From the NCBI RefSeq assembly GCF_000617845.2, contig NZ_DF820425.1:1641038-1705037 (forward strand): 64,000 nucleotides of DNA. The letters run 5' to 3'. The notes beneath the pieces were generated by a model. It did not search any database, had not been told where the DNA came from, and saw only the letters and a list, made by a program, of their open reading frames with translations. Origin of the DNA: Bradyrhizobium sp. DOA9 (lineage in GTDB: Bacteria > Pseudomonadota > Alphaproteobacteria > Rhizobiales > Xanthobacteraceae). Both the position numbers and the translations under genes were made by a program. Positions 20,215 through 28,598 of the stretch are shown here, one piece after another; position 1 is the stretch's first letter; each line of letters starts with the position of its first letter.

Positions 20215-21369
20215 TCAGGCGGCAAGCAGCAGGATCTCGCGCACGTCGGCGGGGCCCTCGATCTTGCGCGGGTTGCGCGGAATCCAGTTGGTCCGCATCG
20301 CGGCTTCCGCGATCGCGTCGAAATGCTCCGGCGCGATGCGCACATCGCCGAGGCTGCGCGGCATGCCGAGCGAGCGGATGAAGGCATCGAGCACGTCCGC
20401 CGCGTCGCGGCCGGGATAGCCCATGGCGGCGGCGACGATCATCTGCCGCTCTTCATTGTCGCGCGCGTTCCAGCGCATCACCGCCGGCAGCATCACGCAG
20501 GAGGTGTAGCCGTGCGGCACGTCGAAGGCCCCGCCCAGCACGTAGCCGATGCCGTGGCTCGCGCCCATGGGCACGCCGGCGGCGAGCGCGCCCATCGACA
20601 GCCAGGTGCCGATCTGCGCGTCCATCCGCGCATCGAGATCCAAAGGGTCGGCCTTCACCCGCGGCAGCGCGTCGGCGAGCATGGCAAGGCCCTTCACCGC
20701 CTGCGCATCGGCATAAGGATGCGTCTCGCGCGAGCAGATCGCCTCGACGCAATGGTCGATGGCGCGGATACCGGTGGAGAGAAACAGCCATTCCGGCGTG
20801 TGCACGGTGATGGCAGGATCGAGGATGGTCGCGCGCGGGACAGTGAGCGGATGCCGCAGCATCTGCTTCACGTGGCTCGCGCGGTCGGTGACGCCCGCGA
20901 TCGACGAGAACTCGCCGCCGGCGATCGTGGTGGGCACGCTGACCTGCCGCACGGTCGGCGCTGTCATCTCGGGCGCTGTGCCCTTGTGCACGCGGATGCG
21001 GTCGATGCCGGCGATATCGTCGATGCCGTTGGCAAGGCAGAGCTGCACCGCCTTGGCGCCGTCGGTGATGGACCCGCCGCCGATCGTGACGATCAGGTCG
21101 GCCTCCGCCGCACGCGCCGCTTGCGTCGCCGCGATCACCGCCTCGCGCGGCGTATGGGCCGGCATGGCGTCGAACAGCCCGGCGCAGCGGGAGCCGAGCG
21201 CGTCGCGGATTTTGGTGATTTCGTCGGTCTGCCGGTTCAGCGTCCCCGACACCATCAGGAAGGCGCGGCGTGTTCCCAGCCGGTCCATCTGCGCGACGAT
21301 GGCGCCGGCCGCAGGATGGCCGAACACGACCTCCTCGATCGCGCCGAAAACGACACGTCCCTGGTGCAC
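20215..21369 (-). CDS. iron-containing alcohol dehydrogenase (maleylacetate reductase-like)
   Basis: 384 residues. The N-terminal dinucleotide domain has the GGGSITDGAKA motif (about residues 96-106). The C-terminal helical metal domain has DHCVEAICSRETHPYADAQA and the histidine pair in GASHGIGYVLGG and FDVPHGYTSCV, the usual iron ligands. The early FGAIEEVVFG and the domain layout are closer to the maleylacetate reductase branch than to ethanol-type enzymes. It is first in a run with the acyl-CoA synthetase. The reaction is probably NAD(P)H-linked reduction or oxidation of a catabolic intermediate. Confidence 0.88.
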   Translation of the reverse strand: MHQGRVVFGAIEEVVFGHPAAGAIVAQMDRLGTRRAFLMVSGTLNRQTDEITKIRDALGSRCAGLFDAMPAHTPREAVIAATQAARAAEADLIVTIGGGSITDGAKAVQLCLANGIDDIAGIDRIRVHKGTAPEMTAPTVRQVSVPTTIAGGEFSSIAGVTDRASHVKQMLRHPLTVPRATILDPAITVHTPEWLFLSTGIRAIDHCVEAICSRETHPYADAQAVKGLAMLADALPRVKADPLDLDARMDAQIGTWLSMGALAAGVPMGASHGIGYVLGGAFDVPHGYTSCVMLPAVMRWNARDNEERQMIVAAAMGYPGRDAADVLDAFIRSLGMPRSLGDVRIAPEHFDAIAEAAMRTNWIPRNPRKIEGPADVREILLLAA

Positions 21370-21523
21370 GCCTGTCCTCCCCGGACAAATCGTTGTTGTT
21401 GTTGGGGAGGCAATCTAGCCGAGCTGGCCGGAGCCGTCATGCGCGAAGACGCTGGCGGTTTTGCAGCGCAGGGGTGGGGCGGTTGCAGATGGTGTGACCA
21501 ATGCTTCGGCGTCGGGATTGCGC

Positions 21524-21669
21524 TCCCTCTCCCGCTTGCGGGAGAGGGTTGGGGAGAGGGCTCTCTCCGCGGCGGGATTGTCGAGATGCGGAGGCGGTCC
21601 CTTCGCGGAAAGAGCCCTCACCCGCCGCGCTCTGCGAGCGCGTCGGCCTCTCCCGCAAGCGGGAGAGGC
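21524..21669. repeat. dispersed palindromic repeat, family A2
   Basis: Outer arms CCCTCTCCCGCTTGCGGGAG and CTCTCCCGCAAGCGGGAGAG, with inner GGAGAGGGC and GCCCTCACCCGCCGC. Relatives in the window are at 23663-23751 and 52784-52900. It lies between the alcohol dehydrogenase and PilZ genes. Confidence 0.85.
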
Positions 21670-21680
21670 GAAGCAAGCCC

Positions 21681-21926
21681 TCAAAACACCACGCCCACGC
21701 GCGAGCCGCGCTTCCAGGCGATGCGGCAGCGCTTCTTGGTGTTGACGTGCAGCAGCTCGAAGCGATCGGGAATCGCCACCTGGCCGCCGAGATCGACGCA
21801 GGCCCCGCCGGGCGAATAGTCGATCAGCGTGCAGGGGATCACCGGCGCGCGCGGGTCGGTGATGATCTTGGCCTGTCGCGACACCAGGCCTGCGGGCTTC
21901 ACGCGGACGAACTTTCGCGGATGCAT
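21681..21926 (-). CDS. PilZ-domain protein
   Basis: 81 residues from the ATG at 21926, which has GGAGGAGA just upstream; the open frame extends further but without a site. It is a single small PilZ-like barrel: RKFVRVKPAGLVSRQAKII, then TLIDYSPGGACVDLGGQVAI with the PilZ-type D-x-S-x-x-G pattern, and RFELLHVNTKKRCRIAWKRG near the end. PilZ domains bind cyclic di-GMP; the arginine-rich N-terminal part (RKFVRVK) may supply the RxxxR-like contact, though it is not a perfect match, so nucleotide binding is uncertain. Probable signalling adaptor. Confidence 0.82.
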   Translation of the reverse strand: MHPRKFVRVKPAGLVSRQAKIITDPRAPVIPCTLIDYSPGGACVDLGGQVAIPDRFELLHVNTKKRCRIAWKRGSRVGVVF

Positions 21927-22070
21927 TGGCACGTCTCCTCCAACTCCGCTGGGTCTCGCGGCGGGTGATCTGCCTTCGATCATGGAAAAGAGTTGATGCG
22001 ATCCCCCTAAGCCGCGCCCGAGAATTTTAAGGAAATGTGTCAACGAATGGCAAAAGCAGCGGTAGCGGGC

Positions 22071-22238
22071 TGCCACCCTCCCCTTGAGGGGGAGGGTCGA
22101 TCGCGCGCAGCGCGAGCGGGGTGGGGTGATCTCTCAACGCGGGCAGTGTCGGACGCTGAGAGACCGTCACCCCACCCCGGCTCACATGTCGCTGCGCTCC
22201 ATGTGATCCGACCCTCCCCCTCCAGGGGAGGGTGGCAG
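22071..22238. repeat. dispersed palindromic repeat, family B, overlapping a gene end
   Basis: Outer arms TGCCACCCTCCCC and GGGGAGGGTGGCA; inner arms GGTGGGGTGA and TCACCCCACC. The other copy is at 29511-29668. The right part of this copy (22182-22238) supplies the last codons and the stop codon of the DUF2235 gene. Confidence 0.85.
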
Positions 22239-23570
22239 CACCCCCTCCACCTCCGCCCCCGCCGCCAGGTCCACCCCCGGCGGCACCGGCATCGGCACGG
22301 TCACATAATCCTTCGGCAGGTTCACCGGCCGGTAGTCCGGCTCCACCGCCATGCGCTTCAGCACGCTCTCATGCACATGCGCGCCTTCGGGAATCAGGCG
22401 CGGCTCGGCGTCGGGGATGTAGAAGCCGAAATAAACCTTCCGCTCCGGCCATTCCCGGTACTTCGCGCGCTTCGGCAAGAACTCCAGCACGCGCCAGATC
22501 GCCGTCATGGAATCGTGCAGCATGCCGCTCTTGCCCGTAAAAGCAGGCTCGACATATTTGAACGGTGAGTTCCTGCGCTGAATGCCCCAGGCGAGCTGGT
22601 TCACCGTGCGCGGGTTGAACTTCAGCCCGGCCTTCTCGGCCTCGTCGATCATCCACAGCAGCGGATATTTGGACTCGCCGCTCTCGGCTTCCGGATAGCC
22701 GCCGCCGACGTCGCAATGCACGCCGGCGAACCACACCTGCATGATGTCCTGCGGCACCTTCTTCTCGTCGGGCACGTAACGGTTGCTCCAGAATTCCTGC
22801 GGCTCCGCGTACTTCTTCAGGCGGAACATGCGCCGCCGCTCGTCGATCGCGATCGCCTGCCGGAAGATCCTGATGCTGGGATCGCGCAGCGTGAAGGCGA
22901 GCTCCTCCAGGCTCGGCCAGTAGAAGCGGTCGGCACGCGGCACGATCACGCTCGCCACCGTGTCCCAGACACCGACGAAATGGATGGTCGGCCAGCGCGT
23001 CGAGGTGATGCGCGCGAACTGCGCGGCGAGGTCGAACTCGTCCTTCGGCAGCGGCCCGCTCTCGTCGAACACGATGTCCTTGAGATCCTCGACGTCGTTG
23101 CCGCGCCCGCTGCCGGAATATTGCTTGTAGGCGATGAGGCCCGAGCCGGCGAGGTTCGCCTGCTCCGGCGAGATCAGCCCGACCTTGTGGATCAGCCCCG
23201 CCAGCACGCGCACCGTGTAGGCCCCGCGCGAAAAGCCGAACAAATAGATCCTGTCGCCGGGCGCGTAATGCTCGACCAGGAAGCAATAGGACGACAGCAC
23301 GTTGTCATCGAGCCCGTAGCCGGTGGCGAGCCCCCACACCAGCTTGATGTTGGCCTTCCAGCGCCCCCAGGTCGACGGCTCCGTCATGGTGCCGACCCCG
23401 GGATCGTAAAACACCATCTGCCTTGGCTGCGTCTTGTCCGTCTTGCGCAGGCAGCGATAGAGCTTCAGGACGTTGGAGATGTTCTCCGAGATCTCGTTGC
23501 CGGTGCCGTCACAGCAGATGACGAGGTTCTTGCCGGCGGGGGTGTGGTCGGAATTGGGTGCGTGATCCAT
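22182..23570 (-). CDS. DUF2235 alpha/beta-hydrolase-like protein
   Basis: 462 residues. It opens with LVICCDGTGNEISENISNVL, the standard DUF2235 start, and has the nucleophile-elbow motif LFGFSRGAYTVRVLAGL (GxSxG with Ser at about residue 120), then VHCDVGGGYPEAES. Members include type VI secretion phospholipase effectors and cytosolic proteins of unknown role; no secretion genes are near, and no signal peptide is seen. The final about 19 residues (PPSPGGGGSDHMERSDM) are encoded by a family B repeat, so the native C-terminus has probably been replaced. Isolated gene between two repeats. Confidence 0.86.
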   Translation of the reverse strand: MDHAPNSDHTPAGKNLVICCDGTGNEISENISNVLKLYRCLRKTDKTQPRQMVFYDPGVGTMTEPSTWGRWKANIKLVWGLATGYGLDDNVLSSYCFLVEHYAPGDRIYLFGFSRGAYTVRVLAGLIHKVGLISPEQANLAGSGLIAYKQYSGSGRGNDVEDLKDIVFDESGPLPKDEFDLAAQFARITSTRWPTIHFVGVWDTVASVIVPRADRFYWPSLEELAFTLRDPSIRIFRQAIAIDERRRMFRLKKYAEPQEFWSNRYVPDEKKVPQDIMQVWFAGVHCDVGGGYPEAESGESKYPLLWMIDEAEKAGLKFNPRTVNQLAWGIQRRNSPFKYVEPAFTGKSGMLHDSMTAIWRVLEFLPKRAKYREWPERKVYFGFYIPDAEPRLIPEGAHVHESVLKRMAVEPDYRPVNLPKDYVTVPMPVPPGVDLAAGAEVEGVLPPSPGGGGSDHMERSDM

Positions 23571-23662
23571 GGGATGCGCCTCCGGGGGATGCTACCGGGG
23601 CGAGTATAGCGGATTCCGCGAAGGAGGACGAGACGGCGGTGCTAACCGCGGCGGCGGTGCGC

Positions 23663-23751
23663 TCCCACTCCCGCCCGCGGGAGAGGGTTCGGGAGAGGGT
23701 GTCTCAGCAACGGGCCGGAAAGAACCCTCACCCGCCGCCCGCGGGACGATG
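23663..23751. repeat. dispersed palindromic repeat, family A2 (short copy)
   Basis: It starts CTCCCACTCCCGCCCGCGGG and ends ACCCTCACCCGCCGCCCGC; the closing arm is shorter than in the copies at 21524 and 52784. It marks the left side of the low-GC reverse transcriptase module. The following 208 bp up to 23960 hold no gene that I can support. Confidence 0.75.
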
Positions 23752-23959
23752 CTTGGCAATGCGGGGCGGGGTGCCTTGAATTCGCACGCATGATAATTGC
23801 AGCGGCGCCGGCCTCGATGCGGTCGCGCAGCCGGCATTGTGTTGCGGAGCATTGATTTCGGGAATAGGTGGAGCGGGTTCCGGATGGTGCAGCTGAAGAG
23901 CGAAGCTAAAGGACACTTCTTCACGGCCGGCTAAGCTGCGTACCGCCTGCTTGTAGAAT

Positions 23960-25897
23960 TCAGAGCGAGAGAAGGTCTGCGGCGGGTTCGCTGAGCGACC
24001 GAATAAATCCGTCCCCATCGAAGCCGCGTTCCTTCAGGAACGGCGCATCCTTCAGCTTGTCTCTTAAACCTAGCATACGCTTTTCAGCCCTGCGCACGAA
24101 CACGTTGTACGTCATCGGAATGATAGTAACTCGGCCATTGCGTTCGGTACGAGGTTCATTCTCCGTGGCATCGACTTTAGAGCCCAGAACGTAGCAAGTT
24201 ACCGTCGCGGCATTACTCAGCAGCCCACGTTCCAGCAGCTCCTTAACGTACTTCCAAGCTTGCCCTTTCTGTTCCGAGCCGATGATCACGTTTGGCTTCT
24301 TGATTTCAGCGACTACGAGGCGTGACACGCCGTCTACATCATGGCCTAGGTCGTGTGAATCGCGACCGTACAATCCGACACTCCCATCAGGCAGCATGAC
24401 GAAATCGGGTCGCAGTCGGCTGCCTGGAATGTTGGCACCAAAAATTGATTGAATGACCTGTGTCATTCCTTTGTTGCTAGTGAATTCAAGGCTTTCGAAT
24501 TCGGGACCGAATACCCAAAGGGAACGCTCGAAAAGCGGTTGAAGATCGCCAACCTCGTCCATGGCTTCGTCACGAAGCTTTTCGTCTAAGTCTTGGACCA
24601 GTTTTAGTCTGGTCTGAATTTCGTCCAAGGCGTCTTTAGCTAACCGGACAGTCCAGCGGTCCAGCAATTCGTAGAGAGCATCGAAGTCGCCGGCTTTCAA
24701 GTCGTGAAGCTTTTTCAACAAGCCATACTTTGAGGTGCTTAATTCAAGGTTGGCCAAGATATTTGCTATCTGACTAACCTCCTCGGTGGATATGGTTGGA
24801 CATGCGTCTATAACCTCATCCACGAACTGATTCCAACGATCGCGACCGACTGGAGGAAGCTGGCGAACCGTTCGGTCGAGAGTTTCTCTCACAGTCCGCT
24901 TAGCTTCGCGGCGGCGTTCAGCTGAGAGGCTGAGCAAGTGTTCGTTGATCTTCGCATGGACAGCTGTACGGGTTGCCTGCCAAGCTTCATCATTGGCAAC
25001 AAATCCGCTCCAGTCAGGCAATACCGCATTCTCCAAGATGTCAGCTGAGACGATAAACTGGAAGCGCTTAGCCTCTGTAGTTCGACCGTCTAGAATACGT
25101 TCATGGTCGAACCCGAGCCAGCCTTGATTCCCAACCAAACGAGAATTCACGCGCCAAGCTATACCATGCTGCTTTGTCGTCTTATCGGATTTTTGCGTGT
25201 CGATAATGATGAGATCGACTTTGCCGAATTCGGCGACATCGACGTGTATTTTTTGAATGCTTTGCGTCGGCACGTCCTCAAATGTGACTAGGGTGCCGTC
25301 GATTGAGACTACAAAATTTGGATCGGCAAGGAAGCGCAACCCGATCACCTCCCGCGCTTCGTCGGCGGTCATCGAGGTGCCCTCGGATGCTGTTGCAACA
25401 ATTTCGGTGCCATGACCAGAGACAGCCGACCGCGACGATAGCTCTGTCACGTGAAACGGCGTACCTGTACCGCGACGAACCTCATAGGTGGTCTCAACGC
25501 CGTCGCGCCATGTGCGAACGCGGTAGGGATCCGAGAAGTGAAAGGCGGCGTGGCGGCCTTTGCCATTGCGGCCGTAGGGGTTGCGGTGCAAGGCATCTTT
25601 CAACTCCTCAGGCGGCGATGATTTGTTGCCTTCCTCCGTTAGGCGGTTGTAGTCCAGCGTCTTCCAGCGGCGGTTGAATTGTAACGGCGTCATTCCTTTC
25701 CCGTTGTCCTTGATTGAGAAGGCGATCCCTTTGGTCCGCTGCGGCCATACGATGTCCACCCGAGTGGCATAAGCATCCCATGCGTTGGCGACGAGTTCAA
25801 CGATGGCAATCGCAGGGTCTGATATTATCGAACCGGCGTACTTATCCAAGAATCTGTCATCGAAAAGGACGCCTTGAACTGGCGAGCTAGTCTCCAT
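23960..25897 (-). CDS. GHKL ATPase fused to a PD-(D/E)xK, Shedu-like nuclease domain
   Basis: 645 residues from the ATG at 25897, chosen for the strong GGGGGAGGGGGG site just before it. Residues 1-170 form an HSP90/MORC-type ATPase: N-box ELVANAWD (34-41), DNGKGM (64-69), lid GRNGKG (109-114) and GHGTEI (161-166). Residues 170-310 look like a second transducer-type domain and 310-450 are helical. The C-terminus has LFERSLWVFGPEF (455-467), then RPDF (D498), VVAEIKKP (E531, K533) and QAWKYVKEL (Q546), the order of a PD-(D/E)xK core as in Shedu/DUF4263. GC is about 48% in a sampled line, far below the neighbours. It probably works with the reverse transcriptase 87 bp upstream; defence is inferred. 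Confidence 0.82.
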   Translation of the reverse strand: METSSPVQGVLFDDRFLDKYAGSIISDPAIAIVELVANAWDAYATRVDIVWPQRTKGIAFSIKDNGKGMTPLQFNRRWKTLDYNRLTEEGNKSSPPEELKDALHRNPYGRNGKGRHAAFHFSDPYRVRTWRDGVETTYEVRRGTGTPFHVTELSSRSAVSGHGTEIVATASEGTSMTADEAREVIGLRFLADPNFVVSIDGTLVTFEDVPTQSIQKIHVDVAEFGKVDLIIIDTQKSDKTTKQHGIAWRVNSRLVGNQGWLGFDHERILDGRTTEAKRFQFIVSADILENAVLPDWSGFVANDEAWQATRTAVHAKINEHLLSLSAERRREAKRTVRETLDRTVRQLPPVGRDRWNQFVDEVIDACPTISTEEVSQIANILANLELSTSKYGLLKKLHDLKAGDFDALYELLDRWTVRLAKDALDEIQTRLKLVQDLDEKLRDEAMDEVGDLQPLFERSLWVFGPEFESLEFTSNKGMTQVIQSIFGANIPGSRLRPDFVMLPDGSVGLYGRDSHDLGHDVDGVSRLVVAEIKKPNVIIGSEQKGQAWKYVKELLERGLLSNAATVTCYVLGSKVDATENEPRTERNGRVTIIPMTYNVFVRRAEKRMLGLRDKLKDAPFLKERGFDGDGFIRSLSEPAADLLSL

Positions 25898-25984
25898 GAG
25901 TCCCCCCTCCCCCGGAAGTTGATCTCGCAACGGTCTGGCCGGCGGATTCAAAACGTAAGAAGCAATTGGACGAAAGTCATCGGG

Positions 25985-27565
25985 TCACTGCCGAATGCGG
26001 GCACTCACAATTTCCGGCAGCTTTCCGCGCTTGCTTTTCGCCCAATCGCAAAACCTTGCATCAAGAGGGCGATGTAGATTGGGCTTCACAGCGCTAATCC
26101 AGTTAGTAAATTCATCGCGCGGTAGGCAGGTCGCTCCGAGCATGAAATGGCCTTTCTCAAAGACATTCAGCTCCTCAAACCGAGTTTTGTTTCTACGAAA
26201 GAAGTTTACGTCTCCGTTGAGCCCTCTGATGAGGAAGCTCTGTCGCTGACTGAGAGTGTTCGAGGCAACAACTTTAGTTAGAGTTTTGTGGTCGATCTCA
26301 AAGCATCCCCGTACGAAGAGCTCCAGTAGCCACACTTGGATTGTAGGCACAGAACCGGCAGCGCCAGCCTCTAACAGCTGAATTACTCTGCTCTGTATTT
26401 CTTCATTCAGCTCGACGCCGGCGCTGTCGAGTGCATCAACCAGCAGTACAAATTCCTTTACGAACGGTAGCAGATCATCAAAGCGCTTAAGAACTAGGTC
26501 GAGCGCATCCGCGTTCTTAGTGAGACGAAGTCCAAGAAAGATGAGTCTGATTTTGCCGAAATCCCAATAGTCTTGGTCTAGTTCATCCTCAAGCATCTGA
26601 ACTAAGTTCAGTGCTCTAATCGATTCAATTTCCGCCTCGTCGGGTTCTTCGTCGAAATATATCGAATGAGTTAGAGATTCTATTGCTTCTTGCCCGGCTT
26701 TGTCAAAAACGTCGTCCTGTTGGTCACTTAAGGCATTTTCAAATTCTTTGGCGTCCCATACTTTCGTCTTCTGATTGTTGAGCGAAAGCCCCTCAGTTGT
26801 CGCGAGATGTTCTGCAAGGAAAGCAAGAGCCACATATGGCGTCTGGTCGGACGTGAGAAAGATACGATAATCGTCGACAAAGCGCGTGAAGATCAATCCC
26901 TCATCCGCCAAGGCGCTATCTGCGTCACTCAGGATTGCCTCTGCGATGATCCTCGAAGCGCTGCCGCCGACGGGAATTCCATACGATTGCTTGCCTCTGA
27001 TCCTCTTTATCAATTTCTCTATGAATGACTTAACTCCCTTACGGTCCGTTGCAACATCCAGAATGTTCTCGATGCGGTGGAAGTAGATTCGCTGATAGAA
27101 GTCAGCAATGTCGGTCGCGACTACGTGCGTATAGGTGTTTTGCTGTATCTGCTCTCGTTGCCATTGTAGCCAATCTTTGTATGAACGGTTCGATACGAAC
27201 AGAGAGGCTTCTGTCTTAGTGTTGTCGAACCGATATCCAAATGGGCCGAATTCGTTGATCGGCCGCTTAATGTTTTCGACGTCGGCCCCAATCTCGATTG
27301 CAGCCGCTGTATAGAGCAGGGTCTCTAATAATGGCAGTTGATGGACAATTCGAAATCCCCATCGGCTCTTGGGTGCGATTGTTTCGATTGCCTGAGCTGG
27401 CTCGAAAGTCTCAAGGTCGAGCACGCTTAGCTCGGCTGCAATCTCTTTTTTCCTTTCGATGAGGAACGCAGCCTCGATGGGATGCGGAAATACGTCGGTG
27501 TCGCCGAAAGTCGAGATATGCTCGATTGCTCTTTCTAGGGACGCGGTTGAAAGGCGTGTTGCCAT
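25985..27565 (-). CDS. reverse transcriptase of the Abi/UG (defence-associated) kind
   Basis: 526 residues from the ATG at 27565; the ribosome site is weak. Palm motifs: A is VVATDIADFYQRIY (D152, D155), B is YGIPVGGSASRIIAEA (195-210), C is TRFVDDYRIFL (D231, D232) and D is LNNQKTKVWDA (262-272). There is no maturase domain, so it is not a group II intron protein, and the retron NAxxH and VTG motifs were not found. Residues about 285-526 are helical and repeat-like (for example ALDLVLKRFDDLLPFVKEFV), resembling the alpha-repeat C-terminus of abortive-infection and unknown-group RTs. GC is 43% in two sampled lines. First gene of a two-gene module with the GHKL-nuclease. The exact RT class is unresolved. 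Confidence 0.88.
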   Translation of the reverse strand: MATRLSTASLERAIEHISTFGDTDVFPHPIEAAFLIERKKEIAAELSVLDLETFEPAQAIETIAPKSRWGFRIVHQLPLLETLLYTAAAIEIGADVENIKRPINEFGPFGYRFDNTKTEASLFVSNRSYKDWLQWQREQIQQNTYTHVVATDIADFYQRIYFHRIENILDVATDRKGVKSFIEKLIKRIRGKQSYGIPVGGSASRIIAEAILSDADSALADEGLIFTRFVDDYRIFLTSDQTPYVALAFLAEHLATTEGLSLNNQKTKVWDAKEFENALSDQQDDVFDKAGQEAIESLTHSIYFDEEPDEAEIESIRALNLVQMLEDELDQDYWDFGKIRLIFLGLRLTKNADALDLVLKRFDDLLPFVKEFVLLVDALDSAGVELNEEIQSRVIQLLEAGAAGSVPTIQVWLLELFVRGCFEIDHKTLTKVVASNTLSQRQSFLIRGLNGDVNFFRRNKTRFEELNVFEKGHFMLGATCLPRDEFTNWISAVKPNLHRPLDARFCDWAKSKRGKLPEIVSARIRQ

Positions 27566-27624
27566 GCATGCCCAATCAAAACAGAGGAGAGTGCCGGTAC
27601 CAAATGCACAGAGCGAGGCTAATA

Positions 27625-27687
27625 GCATTGATGAGCACGGCCTGCTACTCCTGCGTGCATTGACGCTTTGGTTGCGAGGCATTGGCG
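27625..27687. promoter_or_regulatory. three direct repeats GCATTGRYG in the reverse transcriptase leader
   Basis: GCATTGATG at 27625, GCATTGACG at 27657 and GCATTGGCG at 27679, spaced 32 and 22 bp (about three and two turns), lie in the 155-bp leader between the rpmB terminator and the RT start. They could be regulator sites or part of a noncoding RNA used by the RT. No clear promoter was found. Confidence 0.35.
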
Positions 27688-27720
27688 ATCTAAGACCGGT
27701 GGCGACGGCTTCGCTTCGGC

Positions 27721-27752
27721 AAACAAAAACGGCCGGATCTCCCGATCCGGCC
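27721..27752 (-). terminator. rho-independent terminator of rpmB
   Basis: On the minus strand the stem GGCCGGATC/GATCCGGCC (27731-27752, loop GGGA) is followed by GTTTTTGTTT. It lies 74 bp after the rpmB stop and separates rpmB from the reverse transcriptase module, which therefore needs its own promoter. Confidence 0.85.
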
Positions 27753-27825
27753 GCTACGCAAACTCTTACTCGGCTAAGCCTACGCCACGCGACGCAACCT
27801 AGCCCCCGCCCTAACGGTAATCTTC

Positions 27826-28134
27826 TCAGCTCGCCTGCTTCGCCGGCTGCGCTTCGCCGACCTTCTTCTGGATGGCGCGCTTCAGTTCGACGGCGCGCGG
27901 GGAGAGCGCGTCGGTGTTGGCCTTGAGGAGGTAGGCGTCGAGGCCGCCATTGTGGTCGACGCTCTTGATCGCGTTGGTGGAGACGCGCAGGCGCACGTTG
28001 CGGCCCAGGGCTTCCGAGATGAACGTCACGTTGACGAGGTTCGGCAGGAAGCGGCGCTTGGTCTTGATGTTGGAGTGGCTGACCTTGTGGCCGACGAGGG
28101 GGCCCTTGGCCGTCAGTTCGCAGCGGCGAGACAT
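27826..28134 (-). CDS. rpmB: 50S ribosomal protein L28
   Basis: 102 residues. It begins [20 protein letters not shown], the invariant L28 opening, followed by [18 protein letters not shown] and [20 protein letters not shown], with a lysine/alanine-rich end. The start at 28134 is set by this conserved opening; the frame is open further upstream but not homologous. It is a structural protein of the large ribosomal subunit. A terminator follows at 27721-27752. The divergent neighbour is the DUF3108 gene; in many Rhizobiales rpmB is linked to that gene and the following helicase. Confidence 0.97.
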   Translation of the reverse strand: MSRRCELTAKGPLVGHKVSHSNIKTKRRFLPNLVNVTFISEALGRNVRLRVSTNAIKSVDHNGGLDAYLLKANTDALSPRAVELKRAIQKKVGEAQPAKQAS

Positions 28135-28295
28135 GGTAGAAATCCTTAGTGTTCGAACCCCCAACGAGTGCGGCCGCCATTTCGGCGCCACGGGGGCAAA
28201 TTCTTTCGTCCTTGCAGGGAGCGGGCGGACGTATAGGGGGGAAGGGGCCCTGCGTCAAGGTTTTGGGGCGGGATAGTGGTCCGCGGGTGGTGCCA

Positions 28296-28411
28296 CACCT
28301 CTCCCATAGGGAGAGGTCGGCGCATAGCGCCGGGTGAGGGGTTTTGCACCATCGTGGGACCTGAGCCCCTCACCCGCGCCTGCGGCGCGACCTCTCCCGA
28401 TGGGAGAGGTA
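28296..28411. repeat. dispersed palindromic repeat, family A1
   Basis: CACCTCTCCCATAGGGAGAG at the left and CCTCTCCCGATGGGAGAGGT at the right, with GGCGCATAGCGCCGGGTGAG and CCCCTCACCCGCGCC inside. It occupies much of the 464-bp gap between rpmB and the DUF3108 gene; the rest of the gap should hold the two divergent promoters, of which I see no clear elements. Confidence 0.85.
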
Positions 28412-28598
28412 TCGGAGCCCGGGGCGGGACACGGGCCGATCACCAAAACGGCAGTGTTTAAAGCGCCTTACCATCACATAAACGGCGTATTCGCCGTCGA
28501 AGAGTCCGGTGGAGTTCCCGGGGCTGATGCCCCGACACATTGTTTGCCGTGCTATTTGGCTTAAGTAAGAGCGCATCGCGCCCCGATTGGATCATTTC

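Noticed and set aside
18589..21819. A very long open frame on the plus strand (over 1000 codons) opposite the acyl-CoA synthetase and dehydrogenase genes
   Set aside because: It lies antisense to two well-conserved genes and its product is a low-complexity Arg/His/Asp-rich sequence, the usual artefact of high-GC codon bias.
25985..27565. Calling the reverse transcriptase a retron or a group II intron protein
   Set aside because: No maturase/X domain or HNH region, no intron-like RNA domain V, and the retron NAxxH and VTG motifs were not found; the catalytic box is FVDD with a long helical C-terminus instead.
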